Position numbers and translations under genes: made by a program. Of a stretch of DNA of 19,909 nt, positions 6,741 to 15,093 are shown piece after piece. Below the pieces are notes generated by a model that had not been told where the DNA came from, made no database searches, and saw only the letters and a program-made list of their open reading frames with translations. Origin of the DNA: UBA3700 sp002372775. Its GTDB lineage: Bacteria > Bacillota > Clostridia > Christensenellales > UBA3700. Within the stretch, counting starts at the first letter, position 1; every line of letters starts with the position of its first letter. The DNA lies in the NCBI GenBank assembly GCA_946615965.1, contig CAMOIC010000026.1, positions 1 through 19,909 on the forward strand, written 5' to 3'.

Positions 6741-7190
6741 ATGAAGATAGCAATCGGATGCGATCATGGTGGAATCGTTTTAAAACCAGCAATTGTTGAT
6801 TTATTACAATCAAGAGAAATAGAAGTAGTAGATTTTGGATGTTACTCAACAGACTCTGTTGATTATCCTGATTTTGCTTTAAAAGTTGCTGAATCAGTAT
6901 CTAAGAAAGAGGTGGATTTAGGTATCGTTCTTTGTGGTACAGGTATTGGTATTTCTATTGCTGCGAATAAAGTTAAGGGCATTAGAGCTGCTGTAGCACA
7001 TGATTTATTTACAGCTGAAATGTGCAAAAGACACAATAATGCAAATATCTTAGCTATGGGCGGAAGAGTTGTATCTATTGACCTTGCTGTTGAAATGACA
7101 AAGAAGTGGTTAGATACAGAATTTGAAGGCGGTCGCCATACAAATAGAATTAACAAGATTACAGCTATTGAAGATAAATATTTCAAATAA
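6741..7190 (+). CDS. rpiB: Ribose-5-phosphate isomerase B
   Basis: RpiB interconverts ribose-5-phosphate and ribulose-5-phosphate in the non-oxidative pentose phosphate pathway; some homologues act on allose- or galactose-6-phosphate. The 149 residues are the full family length. Visible motifs are IGCDHGG (5-11, with D8 and H9 near the substrate phosphate), DYPDFA (41-46), the GIVLCGTGIGISIAANK block (61-77) with C65 as the catalytic base of the B type and T67, then R82, H87 and the KRHNNANILAMGGRV block (96-110) with H98 and N99. The AAAGGAG site at 6727-6733, 7 nt before the ATG, fixes the start. Its stop lies 15 nt before ntpF, so it leads the V-ATPase transcript, whereas in Bacillus it stays in the ywl cluster. 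Confidence 0.95.
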   Translation: MKIAIGCDHGGIVLKPAIVDLLQSREIEVVDFGCYSTDSVDYPDFALKVAESVSKKEVDLGIVLCGTGIGISIAANKVKGIRAAVAHDLFTAEMCKRHNNANILAMGGRVVSIDLAVEMTKKWLDTEFEGGRHTNRINKITAIEDKYFK

Positions 7191-7205
7191 AATTAGGGGA
7201 TTAGA

Positions 7206-7529
7206 ATGATAGAAGAAGTTATTGGGAATATCATAGATGCTGAAAATAAGGCAGATTCAATAATTAAAGACTCCCAAGTCAAAGCTAAGGAAATGGTTGC
7301 TAAAGCCAAAGATGTCTCTGTTGTTGCTGTTGAAGAAGAAAAGAAAAGAATAGAGATTGACCTTACAAACGAATACAATAATGCCGTTGCAAAATCTGAA
7401 GAAATGTATAGAACAAAACTTGAAGAAGTAGCAGCGCAAGCAGATAAGCAAAATAAGAACGCTCAAAAGAATATGGATAAGTCTATTGAGTATGTTATTG
7501 GGAGATTAACTTCAAAGTATGATATGTGA
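7206..7529 (+). CDS. ntpF: V-type ATPase peripheral-stalk subunit G/H (NtpF)
   Basis: This 107-residue protein is almost entirely Lys/Glu/Ala-rich helix with heptad spacing (about 8-95), as in the small stator subunit called F in Enterococcus and G in Thermus. It pairs with NtpE in the peripheral stalk that holds the catalytic head against rotation. The sequence alone would be ambiguous; position as first gene of a complete ntp set, directly before subunit I, decides the call. A GGGGA ribosome site (7196-7200) lies 5 nt before the ATG. The 3' end overlaps the subunit I frame by 11 nt. Confidence 0.85.
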   Translation: MIEEVIGNIIDAENKADSIIKDSQVKAKEMVAKAKDVSVVAVEEEKKRIEIDLTNEYNNAVAKSEEMYRTKLEEVAAQADKQNKNAQKNMDKSIEYVIGRLTSKYDM

Positions 7530-9510
7530 CATGAAGAGATTGTTGCTATTTGGCAACAACTCTGAGAAATCTAGATTGATGAAGACTTTACACAAGATGG
7601 GTTGTGTAGAAGTTTCATTATCTCCAAAATTTGAAGAAACAGAATATGTTTTAGATGAGAATAAAATTAATGAGTATAACAAAAAGTTATCTCAAATAGA
7701 GTTCTCATTTTCTTTTTTACAAGATTGCTCTCAAAAAGTTAAGCAATACGCTAAAGAGAGAAATTTTGAATATAAGCCAGTTAAGACATCAGGACTTTTA
7801 ATTCCAAAGAGAAGTTTAACATTTGAAGAATTCTCAAATTCTTTAGTTGTTGAAAAGGAAGTTTTTGATGCCATTGATAGATTTACAAAGTTCAGTGAAG
7901 AGATTATTTCTTTAAAAGCTGATATTGCAAAAAATACAGCACTTATTAATCAACTTACTCCATTTAAAAATGTGCCTATTTCATTAAATAAGTTTAAAGA
8001 TACAAAGCATGTTGGAGTTATGGTCGGTACTATTAGCTCTTCAGAACTTCCTAAGATTGCTATGCTTGAAGAAAAGGGAGCATATGTAGAAGTATTTGGA
8101 AACGAATCTACTGTAGCAATTTCAGTTATTTATCTAAAAGAAAATTACGATGATATAACAGGTATTTTATCTGACATGGCGTTTGCTATGTGCGCTTTAA
8201 ATTATGATGAAGTTTCAAGCAATATCATCTTTAATGCAAATAAGAAAATTGAAGAAGACAATAAGAGAATAATAGATATTTATTTTGAAGCAATCAAGGA
8301 TGAGGGGATCTTGCTTGATGCTCAAAGATTACATGACTATTATTCGCTAGAACTAAGAAAGATTGAATGTGAAGGTTTAACAGCATCTACAAAGACTTCA
8401 TTCTTCCTAGAGGGATGGGTACCAGCAGATAAAGCTGAAGAGTTAGATAAGACTTTAGTTGAATCTCCACTTTCATTATCTTATATAATTCGTGATCCTC
8501 AAGAAGGGGAAGATGTTCCAACATTATGTGAAAACAATGAGATTGTATCTCCATATGAGTCAGTAACAAATATGTTCTCTGCTCCTAAGTATAAGGAAAT
8601 TGATCCAAACCCATTTGTTGCTTTCTTCTTCTTCCTATTCTACGGAATGATGTTATCTGATGCAGGTTACGGATTTATCTTAGCAGTTGGTGCTGGTGCG
8701 ATCTTAGCAATTACAAAACCAAAGAAAGGACAATCTAACTTAATCAAGATTGTATTCATGGGAGGTATCTCAACAGTTATTTGGGGTATTATTTTCGGTT
8801 CATATTTTGGTGTATCTGCAAAAGATCTAGGTATATGGTGCTGGTTCAACCCAGTTGAAGAACCTTTAATGATGTTATACCTATCAATTGGTATGGGTGT
8901 ATTCCAAATGTTATTTGGTACAGCAATTAAATCTTATGCTGACTTTAGGGCAAAGGAGTATGTAGCTTCTGTTGCTGGTCTTTGCTGGTTCTTCTTAATA
9001 TTTGGTATTGCTGGATTTATGGGACAATCAATGCTTGGACTTCCAGCAGCATTTAAAACAATTGGTCTTGTATTATTAATCATTGGTTTAGTATTACTAA
9101 TGGTTGGTGGTGCTTGTGGCAAGAAGGGCGCAGGAAAAATTACAGGCGCACTTGCTGCATTATATGGAATTATCAACTTCTTCTCAGATTTAATGAGTTA
9201 CACACGTATATTCGGTTTAGGATTAGCTACAGCCGTTATCGGTATGGTATTCAATAATATCGGTTCAGTTCTATATGAAATGTTAGGTGGAGTTGTTGGT
9301 GTTATTGCGTTTGCAATCATTGCAGTTGTTGGACATACATTCTCAATGGCTATTAATGCTCTTGGTTCATATGTACATAACTCAAGATTACAATTCGTTG
9401 AATTCTTTGGAAAATTCTATACAGGTGGTGGTGAATTATTCAGACCACTTGGTTCAGAAATGAAATATTACTATATTAACAATGAAAATACTCAGGAGGT
9501 TAAGAAATAA
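7519..9510 (+). CDS. ntpI: V-type ATPase membrane subunit I (a-subunit)
   Basis: Subunit I is the membrane stator that supplies the ion half-channels next to the c-ring. The 663-residue chain has a cytosolic N-terminal half (1-350, two alpha/beta lobes with long coiled-coil helices) and about eight membrane segments from residue 365 to 615. The SDLMSYTRIFGLGLA segment (556-570) contains R563, the arginine that releases the ion from the rotor glutamate. H606 and the QFVEFFGKFYTGGG block (625-638) are also typical. Start is uncertain: ATG 7519 (MICDMKR) overlaps ntpF, while ATG 7531 gives MKRLLLFG. Neither has a clear ribosome site, so coupling to ntpF is likely. I list the longer form. Confidence 0.95.
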   Translation: MICDMKRLLLFGNNSEKSRLMKTLHKMGCVEVSLSPKFEETEYVLDENKINEYNKKLSQIEFSFSFLQDCSQKVKQYAKERNFEYKPVKTSGLLIPKRSLTFEEFSNSLVVEKEVFDAIDRFTKFSEEIISLKADIAKNTALINQLTPFKNVPISLNKFKDTKHVGVMVGTISSSELPKIAMLEEKGAYVEVFGNESTVAISVIYLKENYDDITGILSDMAFAMCALNYDEVSSNIIFNANKKIEEDNKRIIDIYFEAIKDEGILLDAQRLHDYYSLELRKIECEGLTASTKTSFFLEGWVPADKAEELDKTLVESPLSLSYIIRDPQEGEDVPTLCENNEIVSPYESVTNMFSAPKYKEIDPNPFVAFFFFLFYGMMLSDAGYGFILAVGAGAILAITKPKKGQSNLIKIVFMGGISTVIWGIIFGSYFGVSAKDLGIWCWFNPVEEPLMMLYLSIGMGVFQMLFGTAIKSYADFRAKEYVASVAGLCWFFLIFGIAGFMGQSMLGLPAAFKTIGLVLLIIGLVLLMVGGACGKKGAGKITGALAALYGIINFFSDLMSYTRIFGLGLATAVIGMVFNNIGSVLYEMLGGVVGVIAFAIIAVVGHTFSMAINALGSYVHNSRLQFVEFFGKFYTGGGELFRPLGSEMKYYYINNENTQEVKK

Positions 9511-9986
9511 TGAGTGGTATTGCAATTGCCTTAATAGGTGCTGCTTTAGCAGCAATTTTTGCAGGTTGTGGTTCAGCAATCGGTGTAGGTACAGCAGGTC
9601 AAGCAGCTGCAGGAGTTACAACAGAAGATCCAAATAAATTTGGTAAAGTTTTAATTCTTCAATTATTACCAGGTACACAAGGCATTTACGGACTTATTAT
9701 TGCTTTCATGGTACTTATGAGAACTGGTTTAATGGGTGGTTCTGCTATGCCAGACTTTGACATTGGTACAGGTTGGTCATTCTTTGCAGCTTGTCTTCCA
9801 ATGGCAATCGTTGGTTTAGTTTCAGCATTATACCAAGGTAAGTGTGCCGTTGCAGCTATTAACATGGTTGGTAAGAAGCCAGAAACATCAGGTAAGGGCT
9901 TATTACTTACAGTAATGGTTGAAACATATGCATTACTTGCATTATTAGTATCATTCTTGGCAATTATCTTTATTAAGGTTGCCTAA
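9510..9986 (+). CDS. ntpK: V-type ATPase rotor subunit K (c-ring), probably Na+-binding
   Basis: This 158-residue duplicated proteolipid forms the membrane rotor ring. It has four membrane helices in two hairpins: GIAIALIGAALAAIFAG and ILQLLPGTQGIYGLIIAF in the first, SFFAACLPMAIVGLVSAL and LLTVMVETYALLALLVSF in the second. The residues known to hold sodium in Enterococcus hirae NtpK have counterparts here: L53, T56 and Q57 in LLPGTQG, Q109 in LYQGK and carboxylate E138 in VETYALL. This predicts Na+ rather than H+ transport. The first hairpin has Q57 where a second carboxylate could be, so there is one ion site per subunit. An AGGAGG ribosome site (9494-9499) lies inside ntpI, and stop and start overlap by one base (TAATG). 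Confidence 0.96.
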   Translation: MSGIAIALIGAALAAIFAGCGSAIGVGTAGQAAAGVTTEDPNKFGKVLILQLLPGTQGIYGLIIAFMVLMRTGLMGGSAMPDFDIGTGWSFFAACLPMAIVGLVSALYQGKCAVAAINMVGKKPETSGKGLLLTVMVETYALLALLVSFLAIIFIKVA

Positions 9987-10004
9987 TAAGATTTAGGAGC
10001 AAAG

Positions 10005-10589
10005 ATGAATAATAAGGAAGTAATTATAGAGAAAATCATAAATGACGCTAAAGCTGTCGCAGATGAGAACATCTCTAAAGCCAAAGAGGAAGTAGCTTTA
10101 ATCGAAAAGAAGACTAATGATCAAATTAGTGCTTTTAGAGATAATGCTATTCCAAAGGGCAAAGCTAGAGTCGAAGAAGTTTATAAGCGTAAGGAAATGG
10201 TAACTAATTTGGATTCTAAAAAGATAGTTCTTTCTAAGAAGAAAGAGGCTATTGATTCGGTATTCAATACAGTTGCTGATTATATGCGTAAAAACGAAAA
10301 AGACAAATACATCTCTTTAGTTAAGAAGATGATTGAGCTTAATGCAGATGATGGAGATAAAGTTCTAATCGGTGAAAAAGATAAGTCTATTTTAACTGCA
10401 AAAGTTATTGCAGATTTATCTAAGGCTATTGGTAAGAAATTAACATTATCAGAATCATTTGGTGATTTTGATGGTGGTGTAATTCTTATTGGTCAAAAGT
10501 ATGATAAGAATTTAACATTCGAACAAGAATTCGAGTTGATTAAAGAAGAGAACGAAGCAGAATTAGCAAAGATTTTGTTTGGAGAGTAA
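10005..10589 (+). CDS. ntpE: V-type ATPase peripheral-stalk subunit E
   Basis: A 194-residue protein with a Lys/Glu/Ala-rich helical N-terminal half (about 1-100), which would pair with NtpF, and a mixed alpha/beta C-terminal half containing GDKVLIGEKD and FGDFDGGVILIGQKYDKN segments, usual for the globular head-binding part of subunit E. The pattern ends with a helix, as the family does. AGGAG (9995-9999) lies 5 nt before the ATG. It sits 18 nt after ntpK and 4 nt before ntpC, the Enterococcus order. It forms the stator linking catalytic head and membrane subunit I. Confidence 0.92.
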   Translation: MNNKEVIIEKIINDAKAVADENISKAKEEVALIEKKTNDQISAFRDNAIPKGKARVEEVYKRKEMVTNLDSKKIVLSKKKEAIDSVFNTVADYMRKNEKDKYISLVKKMIELNADDGDKVLIGEKDKSILTAKVIADLSKAIGKKLTLSESFGDFDGGVILIGQKYDKNLTFEQEFELIKEENEAELAKILFGE

Positions 10590-10593
10590 TTGA

Positions 10594-11580
10594 ATGGTAA
10601 ATAATTCATTAGTATATTCTAATGCCCGTGTTAAGTCACTTGAAAATGGTTTCTTATCTCAAGATAAGATAAACCGTATGGTTTATGCTGAATCTTTAGA
10701 AGATGCCGTTAGAGTTCTTATGGAAAGCAACTATGGTGGCGGAATTGTGGCAGAGGCATATGACTTTGAAAAAATCCTAAGCGCTGAAGAGAATAGGGTA
10801 AGTGAGTTTATGGCAGAAAGTACAGTTCCTAAGATGGGACTAGAGACTTTCTTAATCAAGAATGATTACCATAACTTAAAAGCTCTTATGAAAGCAAAAT
10901 ATATGCATGATGACGATATCTCATACATGGTTGCTCCAAATGGACAATTAAATGTAGAAGAGATAAAAGAAAAGGTATTTAACGATGATTATGATAACCT
11001 TTCTAAATTCATGCAAGAAGCACTATCTAAAATAGATGAGTTACATGCTAATGGAGATAAGAGTCCAAGAACTATTGACGTTATTTTAGATAAGGCTATG
11101 TATGCTGAAATCAATGCAGTGCTAAAGAAAGCAAAAGCTCCAAGCATATCTAGATATTGGCAAGCCAACATAGATTTTTCTAATATCTCTAACTTTATTA
11201 GATATAAGAAAATCGGATTTGATGTAAAAGCCTTTTCTAAGGATTTTATTGATGGTGGCGAACTAAAAAGAGAAATGTTTGAATCTTTATATGATCAATC
11301 TGTAGAGACTTTCTTAGATAAATTGAAATATACAAAGTATGCTCAAATAGCTTTAACAATTGATTCAAAATCATTAGTTAATTTTGAAACAGCTTGGGAT
11401 AACTATTTATTGAACATATTTAAAGAAGAAAAGCAAGATGTATTCAGTGTTGCACCTCTAGCTGGATACTATGTTGCAAAGAAAATTGAAATAAAAGTTG
11501 TTCGTATGATTTTAATACTTGTGAAGAACAAGATAGATATTGAAGTCATCAAACAAAGATTAAGGGACTATTATGCATAG
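10594..11580 (+). CDS. ntpC: V-type ATPase subunit C (AC39/d-type)
   Basis: This 328-residue, mostly helical protein matches the AC39/d family in length and in motifs such as LVYSNARVKSLE (5-16), an FLIKNDYHNLKALMKAKY block (about 86-103) and a C-terminal segment with VVRMILILVKNKID and VIKQRLRDYYA. Subunit C is the funnel-shaped adapter between the central stalk (NtpD/NtpG) and the c-ring. GGAGAG at 10581-10586, overlapping the end of ntpE, gives the ribosome site. The 3' end overlaps ntpG by 8 nt, so the two are probably coupled. Confidence 0.94.
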   Translation: MVNNSLVYSNARVKSLENGFLSQDKINRMVYAESLEDAVRVLMESNYGGGIVAEAYDFEKILSAEENRVSEFMAESTVPKMGLETFLIKNDYHNLKALMKAKYMHDDDISYMVAPNGQLNVEEIKEKVFNDDYDNLSKFMQEALSKIDELHANGDKSPRTIDVILDKAMYAEINAVLKKAKAPSISRYWQANIDFSNISNFIRYKKIGFDVKAFSKDFIDGGELKREMFESLYDQSVETFLDKLKYTKYAQIALTIDSKSLVNFETAWDNYLLNIFKEEKQDVFSVAPLAGYYVAKKIEIKVVRMILILVKNKIDIEVIKQRLRDYYA

Positions 11581-11902
11581 CGGAAAGATTGCGGTAATTG
11601 GAGATAAGGATCTTATATTAGCTTTTAAAGCTGTTGGTATGGAAGTATTTTCAGCAGATACAGCAGAAGAAGCAGAGAAGTTAGTGAGAAAGCTAGCTAA
11701 GGATTATGCCATTATTTTCATTACTGAAGATTTAGCAGAGCAAATAGATGCAGTATTAGCAAAATATAAAGCAAAAGCATATCCAGCTATTATTCCTATT
11801 CCATCATCTAAAGGATCAACAGGTTATGGTGCTCAAGGAATAAAGAGGGATGTCGAAAGAGCCATAGGCACAGATATATTATTTAACAAGGAAGAAAAAT
11901 AA
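11573..11902 (+). CDS. ntpG: V-type ATPase central-stalk subunit F (NtpG)
   Basis: A 109-residue alpha/beta protein with the family's N-terminal strand KIAVIGDKDLILAFKAVGME (5-24), AIIFITEDLAEQI in the middle, a PAIIPIPSSKG segment and a GIKRDVERAIGTDIL C-terminal helix. It binds NtpD in the rotating central shaft and modulates ATPase activity. It is called subunit F in most annotations and NtpG in Enterococcus nomenclature. The ATG at 11573 lies within the last codons of ntpC, and the stop lies 2 nt before ntpA. Full family length, nothing missing. Confidence 0.94.
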   Translation: MHSGKIAVIGDKDLILAFKAVGMEVFSADTAEEAEKLVRKLAKDYAIIFITEDLAEQIDAVLAKYKAKAYPAIIPIPSSKGSTGYGAQGIKRDVERAIGTDILFNKEEK

Positions 11903-11904
11903 GT

Positions 11905-13671
11905 ATGAAACAAGTTGGAAGAATTGTTAAGGTATCAGGACCATTAATCGTGGCAGAAGGACTAAGCGATGCGAAGATGTTCGATATCGTTCGTGTTTCA
12001 GACAAGAACCTAATTGGTGAAGTTATTGAAATGCGTGGAGATAGAGCATCAATTCAAGTATACGAAGAGACTTCTGGACTTGGTCCTGGTGAAAAAGTTG
12101 AAACAACAGGTATGCCACTTAGCGTAGAGTTAGGACCTGGTATTATCGAGGGTATTTATGATGGTATTCAAAGACCACTTACAGAACTCGTTAAACAAGC
12201 GGGTAATAGAATTACTCGTGGTGTTTCTGTTCCAGCACTTGACCATAAGAAGAAATGGTTATTTACACCATCTGTAGAAGTTGGTGAAGAAGTGGGCGCT
12301 GGTGATATCATAGGTGTTGTTCAAGAAACAAAGATTGTTGAACATAGAATTATGGTACCAGTTGGCGTTGAGGGTAAGGTTAAGGCTATAAATGCTGGCG
12401 AACATACAATTGATGATGTTGTATGTGTCGTTACAACAAAGAAAGGCGATGTTGACATTACTATGTGTCAAAAATGGCCAGTTAAGAAAGGTAGACCTTA
12501 TGTTTCAAAGATGAACCCAACAGTTCCTCTTGTATCAGGACAAAGAGTTATAGATACGTTCTTCCCAGTGGCAAAAGGTGGCGCTGCTTGTATTCCAGGA
12601 CCATTCGGTTCAGGTAAGACAGTTGTTCAACACCAATTAGCTAAGTGGGCTGATGCTGACATTATCGTATATGTTGGTTGTGGTGAACGTGGAAACGAAA
12701 TGACAGATGTATTAAACGAATTCCCAGAACTTATCGATCCAAAGACTGGCGAAGCATTAATGAAGAGAACTGTTCTTATTGCTAATACATCAGATATGCC
12801 AGTTGCTGCCCGTGAAGCTTCTATGTATACAGGTATCACGATTGCCGAATATTTTAGAGATATGGGATACAACGTTGCTATTATGGCTGACTCATCTTCA
12901 AGATGGGCTGAAGCCTTAAGAGAAATGTCAGGTAGATTAGAAGAAATGCCAGGCGAAGAAGGTTATCCAGCTTACCTATCTTCAAGACTAGCAGGATATT
13001 ATGAAAGAGCAGGTATTGTTAGAACACTTGGTAAGGACCAAAGAGTTGGTTCTGTTACAGCCATCTCAGCTGTATCACCTCCAGGTGGTGACTTATCTGA
13101 ACCAGTAACACAAGCTACACTTAGAATTGTTAAAGTATTCTGGGGATTATCTTCATCTTTAGCATATAAGAGACACTTCCCAGCCATTGACTGGATTCAA
13201 AGTTATTCTCTATATCTAGATAAGCTTGAAGATTGGTATAAGAAAAATGTTAATAGTGAATGGTCAAAGAATAGAACATTAGCTATGTCTTTATTACAAG
13301 AAGAATCTTCATTAAATGAAATTGTAAGACTTGTTGGTATTGATGCACTTTCAGATAAAGATAGAGTAACAATGGAAACAGCTAAATCTCTTCGTGAAGA
13401 CTATCTTCACCAAGATGCATTTAATGATGTAGATACATATGCTAGCATGCATAAACAATATAGAATGTTGAAGTTAATTCTTGAGTGCCATAAGGAAAGC
13501 CAATTAGCTTTAGAGCATGGTGCTGATCTTGATGATGTAATCTCTATTAAAGCTAAAGAAGCTATTGGTAGAGTTAAGTACATTGAAGAAGCAGAAGTTG
13601 ATTCTAAGTTTGATGCACTTGAAAAGGAAATCAGAAAAGAATTAGCAGAAACATATAATGATGTTGATTAG
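11905..13671 (+). CDS. ntpA: V-type ATPase catalytic subunit A
   Basis: Subunit A hydrolyses or makes ATP in the hexameric A3B3 head. The 588 residues show an N-terminal beta-barrel (1-70), the A-type bulge domain (about 115-190), the nucleotide domain with P-loop GPFGSGKT (232-239, K238), catalytic E261 in GCGERGNE (258-265), Walker B ending in D329 before SSSRWAEALRE, and EEMPGEEGYPAYLSSRLA (346-363), then a helical C-terminus. K238 and E261 fall at the same numbers as in Enterococcus hirae NtpA. There is no intein in the P-loop, unlike some archaeal and yeast A subunits. An AAGGAAG site (11888-11894) precedes the ATG. ntpB follows 9 nt after the stop. Confidence 0.98.
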   Translation: MKQVGRIVKVSGPLIVAEGLSDAKMFDIVRVSDKNLIGEVIEMRGDRASIQVYEETSGLGPGEKVETTGMPLSVELGPGIIEGIYDGIQRPLTELVKQAGNRITRGVSVPALDHKKKWLFTPSVEVGEEVGAGDIIGVVQETKIVEHRIMVPVGVEGKVKAINAGEHTIDDVVCVVTTKKGDVDITMCQKWPVKKGRPYVSKMNPTVPLVSGQRVIDTFFPVAKGGAACIPGPFGSGKTVVQHQLAKWADADIIVYVGCGERGNEMTDVLNEFPELIDPKTGEALMKRTVLIANTSDMPVAAREASMYTGITIAEYFRDMGYNVAIMADSSSRWAEALREMSGRLEEMPGEEGYPAYLSSRLAGYYERAGIVRTLGKDQRVGSVTAISAVSPPGGDLSEPVTQATLRIVKVFWGLSSSLAYKRHFPAIDWIQSYSLYLDKLEDWYKKNVNSEWSKNRTLAMSLLQEESSLNEIVRLVGIDALSDKDRVTMETAKSLREDYLHQDAFNDVDTYASMHKQYRMLKLILECHKESQLALEHGADLDDVISIKAKEAIGRVKYIEEAEVDSKFDALEKEIRKELAETYNDVD

Positions 13672-13680
13672 GAGATAGAT

Positions 13681-15081
13681 ATGTTAAAGGAATATAAAAC
13701 AATAAGAGAAGTTGTTGGACCACTTATGGTTGTTGATGGAGTAGAGGGCGTTAAATATGACGAACTTGTTGAAATCGCAGGCGAAGATGGTACAACAAGA
13801 AAAGGTAAAGTTTTAGAGGTAAATGGAGACAAGGCAATTGTTCAATTATTTGAAAATTCACAAGGTCTTCAAATGTCTACATCTAAAGCTAGATTCTTAG
13901 GTAGAAGTTTAACAGTATCTGTTTCTGAAGATATGCTTGGAAGAGTATTTGACGGACTTGGTAATCCAAAAGATGGCGGTGCTCAAATCATTCCAGAAGA
14001 GAGATTAGATATTAATGGACAACCTATTAATCCAGCTGCTAGAGATTATCCAGATGAATTTATTCAAACTGGTATTTCAGCAATCGATGGATTAAATACT
14101 CTAGTTAGAGGACAAAAGCTTCCAGTATTCTCAGCATCGGGTCTTCCTCATGCTGAACTTGCAGCTCAAATTGCAAGACAAGCTAAGGTTCTTGGTAAGG
14201 ATACAAAGTTCGCCGTAGTATTTGCTGCTTTAGGTATCACGTATGAAGAAGCTGAATTCTTCATGTCAGACTTTAGAAAAACAGGCGCTATTGAAAGAAC
14301 AGTTATGTTTGTTAACTTAGCTAATGACCCAGCTGTAGAAAGAATTGCTACACCTCGTATGGCTTTAACAACTGCAGAATATTTAGCATTTGAAAAGGGA
14401 ATGCACGTTCTTGTAATTATGACAGATATTACTAACTATTGCGAAGCACTAAGAGAAGTATCTGCAGCTAAGAAAGAAGTTCCAGGAAGACGTGGTTATC
14501 CTGGTTACTTATATACTGACTTAGCAACAATGTATGAAAGAGCAGGAAGAATTAAAGGTGTTGAAGGTTCAATTACTCAAATTCCTATCTTAACAATGCC
14601 AGAAGATGATAAAACACACCCAATCCCAGACTTAACTGGTTATATTACAGAAGGACAAATTATCTTATCTCGTGAACTATACAAGAAGGGATATAATCCT
14701 CCAATTGATGTATTACCATCTTTATCTCGTTTAAAGACAAAAGGTATTGGTGAAGGCAAGACAAGAGCAGATCACTCAGATCAAATGAACCAAGTATTCG
14801 CTGCTTATGCTACAGGTAAAGAAGCAAAAGAATTATCTGCAATCTTAGGTGATTCAGCACTTACAGAAACAGATAAGTTATATGCTAAATTTGCTGATGA
14901 ATTTGAAAAGAGATATATAAACCAAGGCTTTAATGAAAACAGATCTATTGAAGAAACACTTCAAATTGGTTGGGAATTATTAACAATACTTCCAAGATCA
15001 GAAATGAAGCGTATTAAGGATAAGTACCTAGATCAATATTTTGAACCATTAAAAGCAAAGATGGAAAAAGAAGATAAATAA
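13681..15081 (+). CDS. ntpB: V-type ATPase regulatory subunit B
   Basis: Subunit B alternates with A in the head. The 466-residue chain has the beta-barrel N-terminus and a P-loop-derived segment FSASGLPHAELAAQIARQ (150-167) that lacks the GKT lysine, as expected for a non-catalytic subunit. R350 in the VLPSLSRLKTKGIG block aligns by number and context with the arginine finger that completes the A/B nucleotide site. EVPGRRGYPGYLYTDLATMY (266-285) is another family signature. TAGGAGA (13669-13675), overlapping the ntpA stop, is the ribosome site, 5 nt before the ATG. ntpD follows 12 nt downstream. Confidence 0.98.
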   Translation: MLKEYKTIREVVGPLMVVDGVEGVKYDELVEIAGEDGTTRKGKVLEVNGDKAIVQLFENSQGLQMSTSKARFLGRSLTVSVSEDMLGRVFDGLGNPKDGGAQIIPEERLDINGQPINPAARDYPDEFIQTGISAIDGLNTLVRGQKLPVFSASGLPHAELAAQIARQAKVLGKDTKFAVVFAALGITYEEAEFFMSDFRKTGAIERTVMFVNLANDPAVERIATPRMALTTAEYLAFEKGMHVLVIMTDITNYCEALREVSAAKKEVPGRRGYPGYLYTDLATMYERAGRIKGVEGSITQIPILTMPEDDKTHPIPDLTGYITEGQIILSRELYKKGYNPPIDVLPSLSRLKTKGIGEGKTRADHSDQMNQVFAAYATGKEAKELSAILGDSALTETDKLYAKFADEFEKRYINQGFNENRSIEETLQIGWELLTILPRSEMKRIKDKYLDQYFEPLKAKMEKEDK

Positions 15082-15093
15082 TAAAGGAAATAT

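Noticed and set aside
12627..12872. Open frame on the minus strand inside ntpA, and similar antisense frames in ntpI, ntpC and rpiB
   Set aside because: They are shadows of well-conserved coding sequence on the plus strand, without ribosome sites or recognisable domains.
13681..15081. Subunit B as a damaged catalytic subunit because its P-loop lacks GKT
   Set aside because: Loss of the P-loop lysine is normal for the non-catalytic B subunit, and the arginine finger R350 is present.
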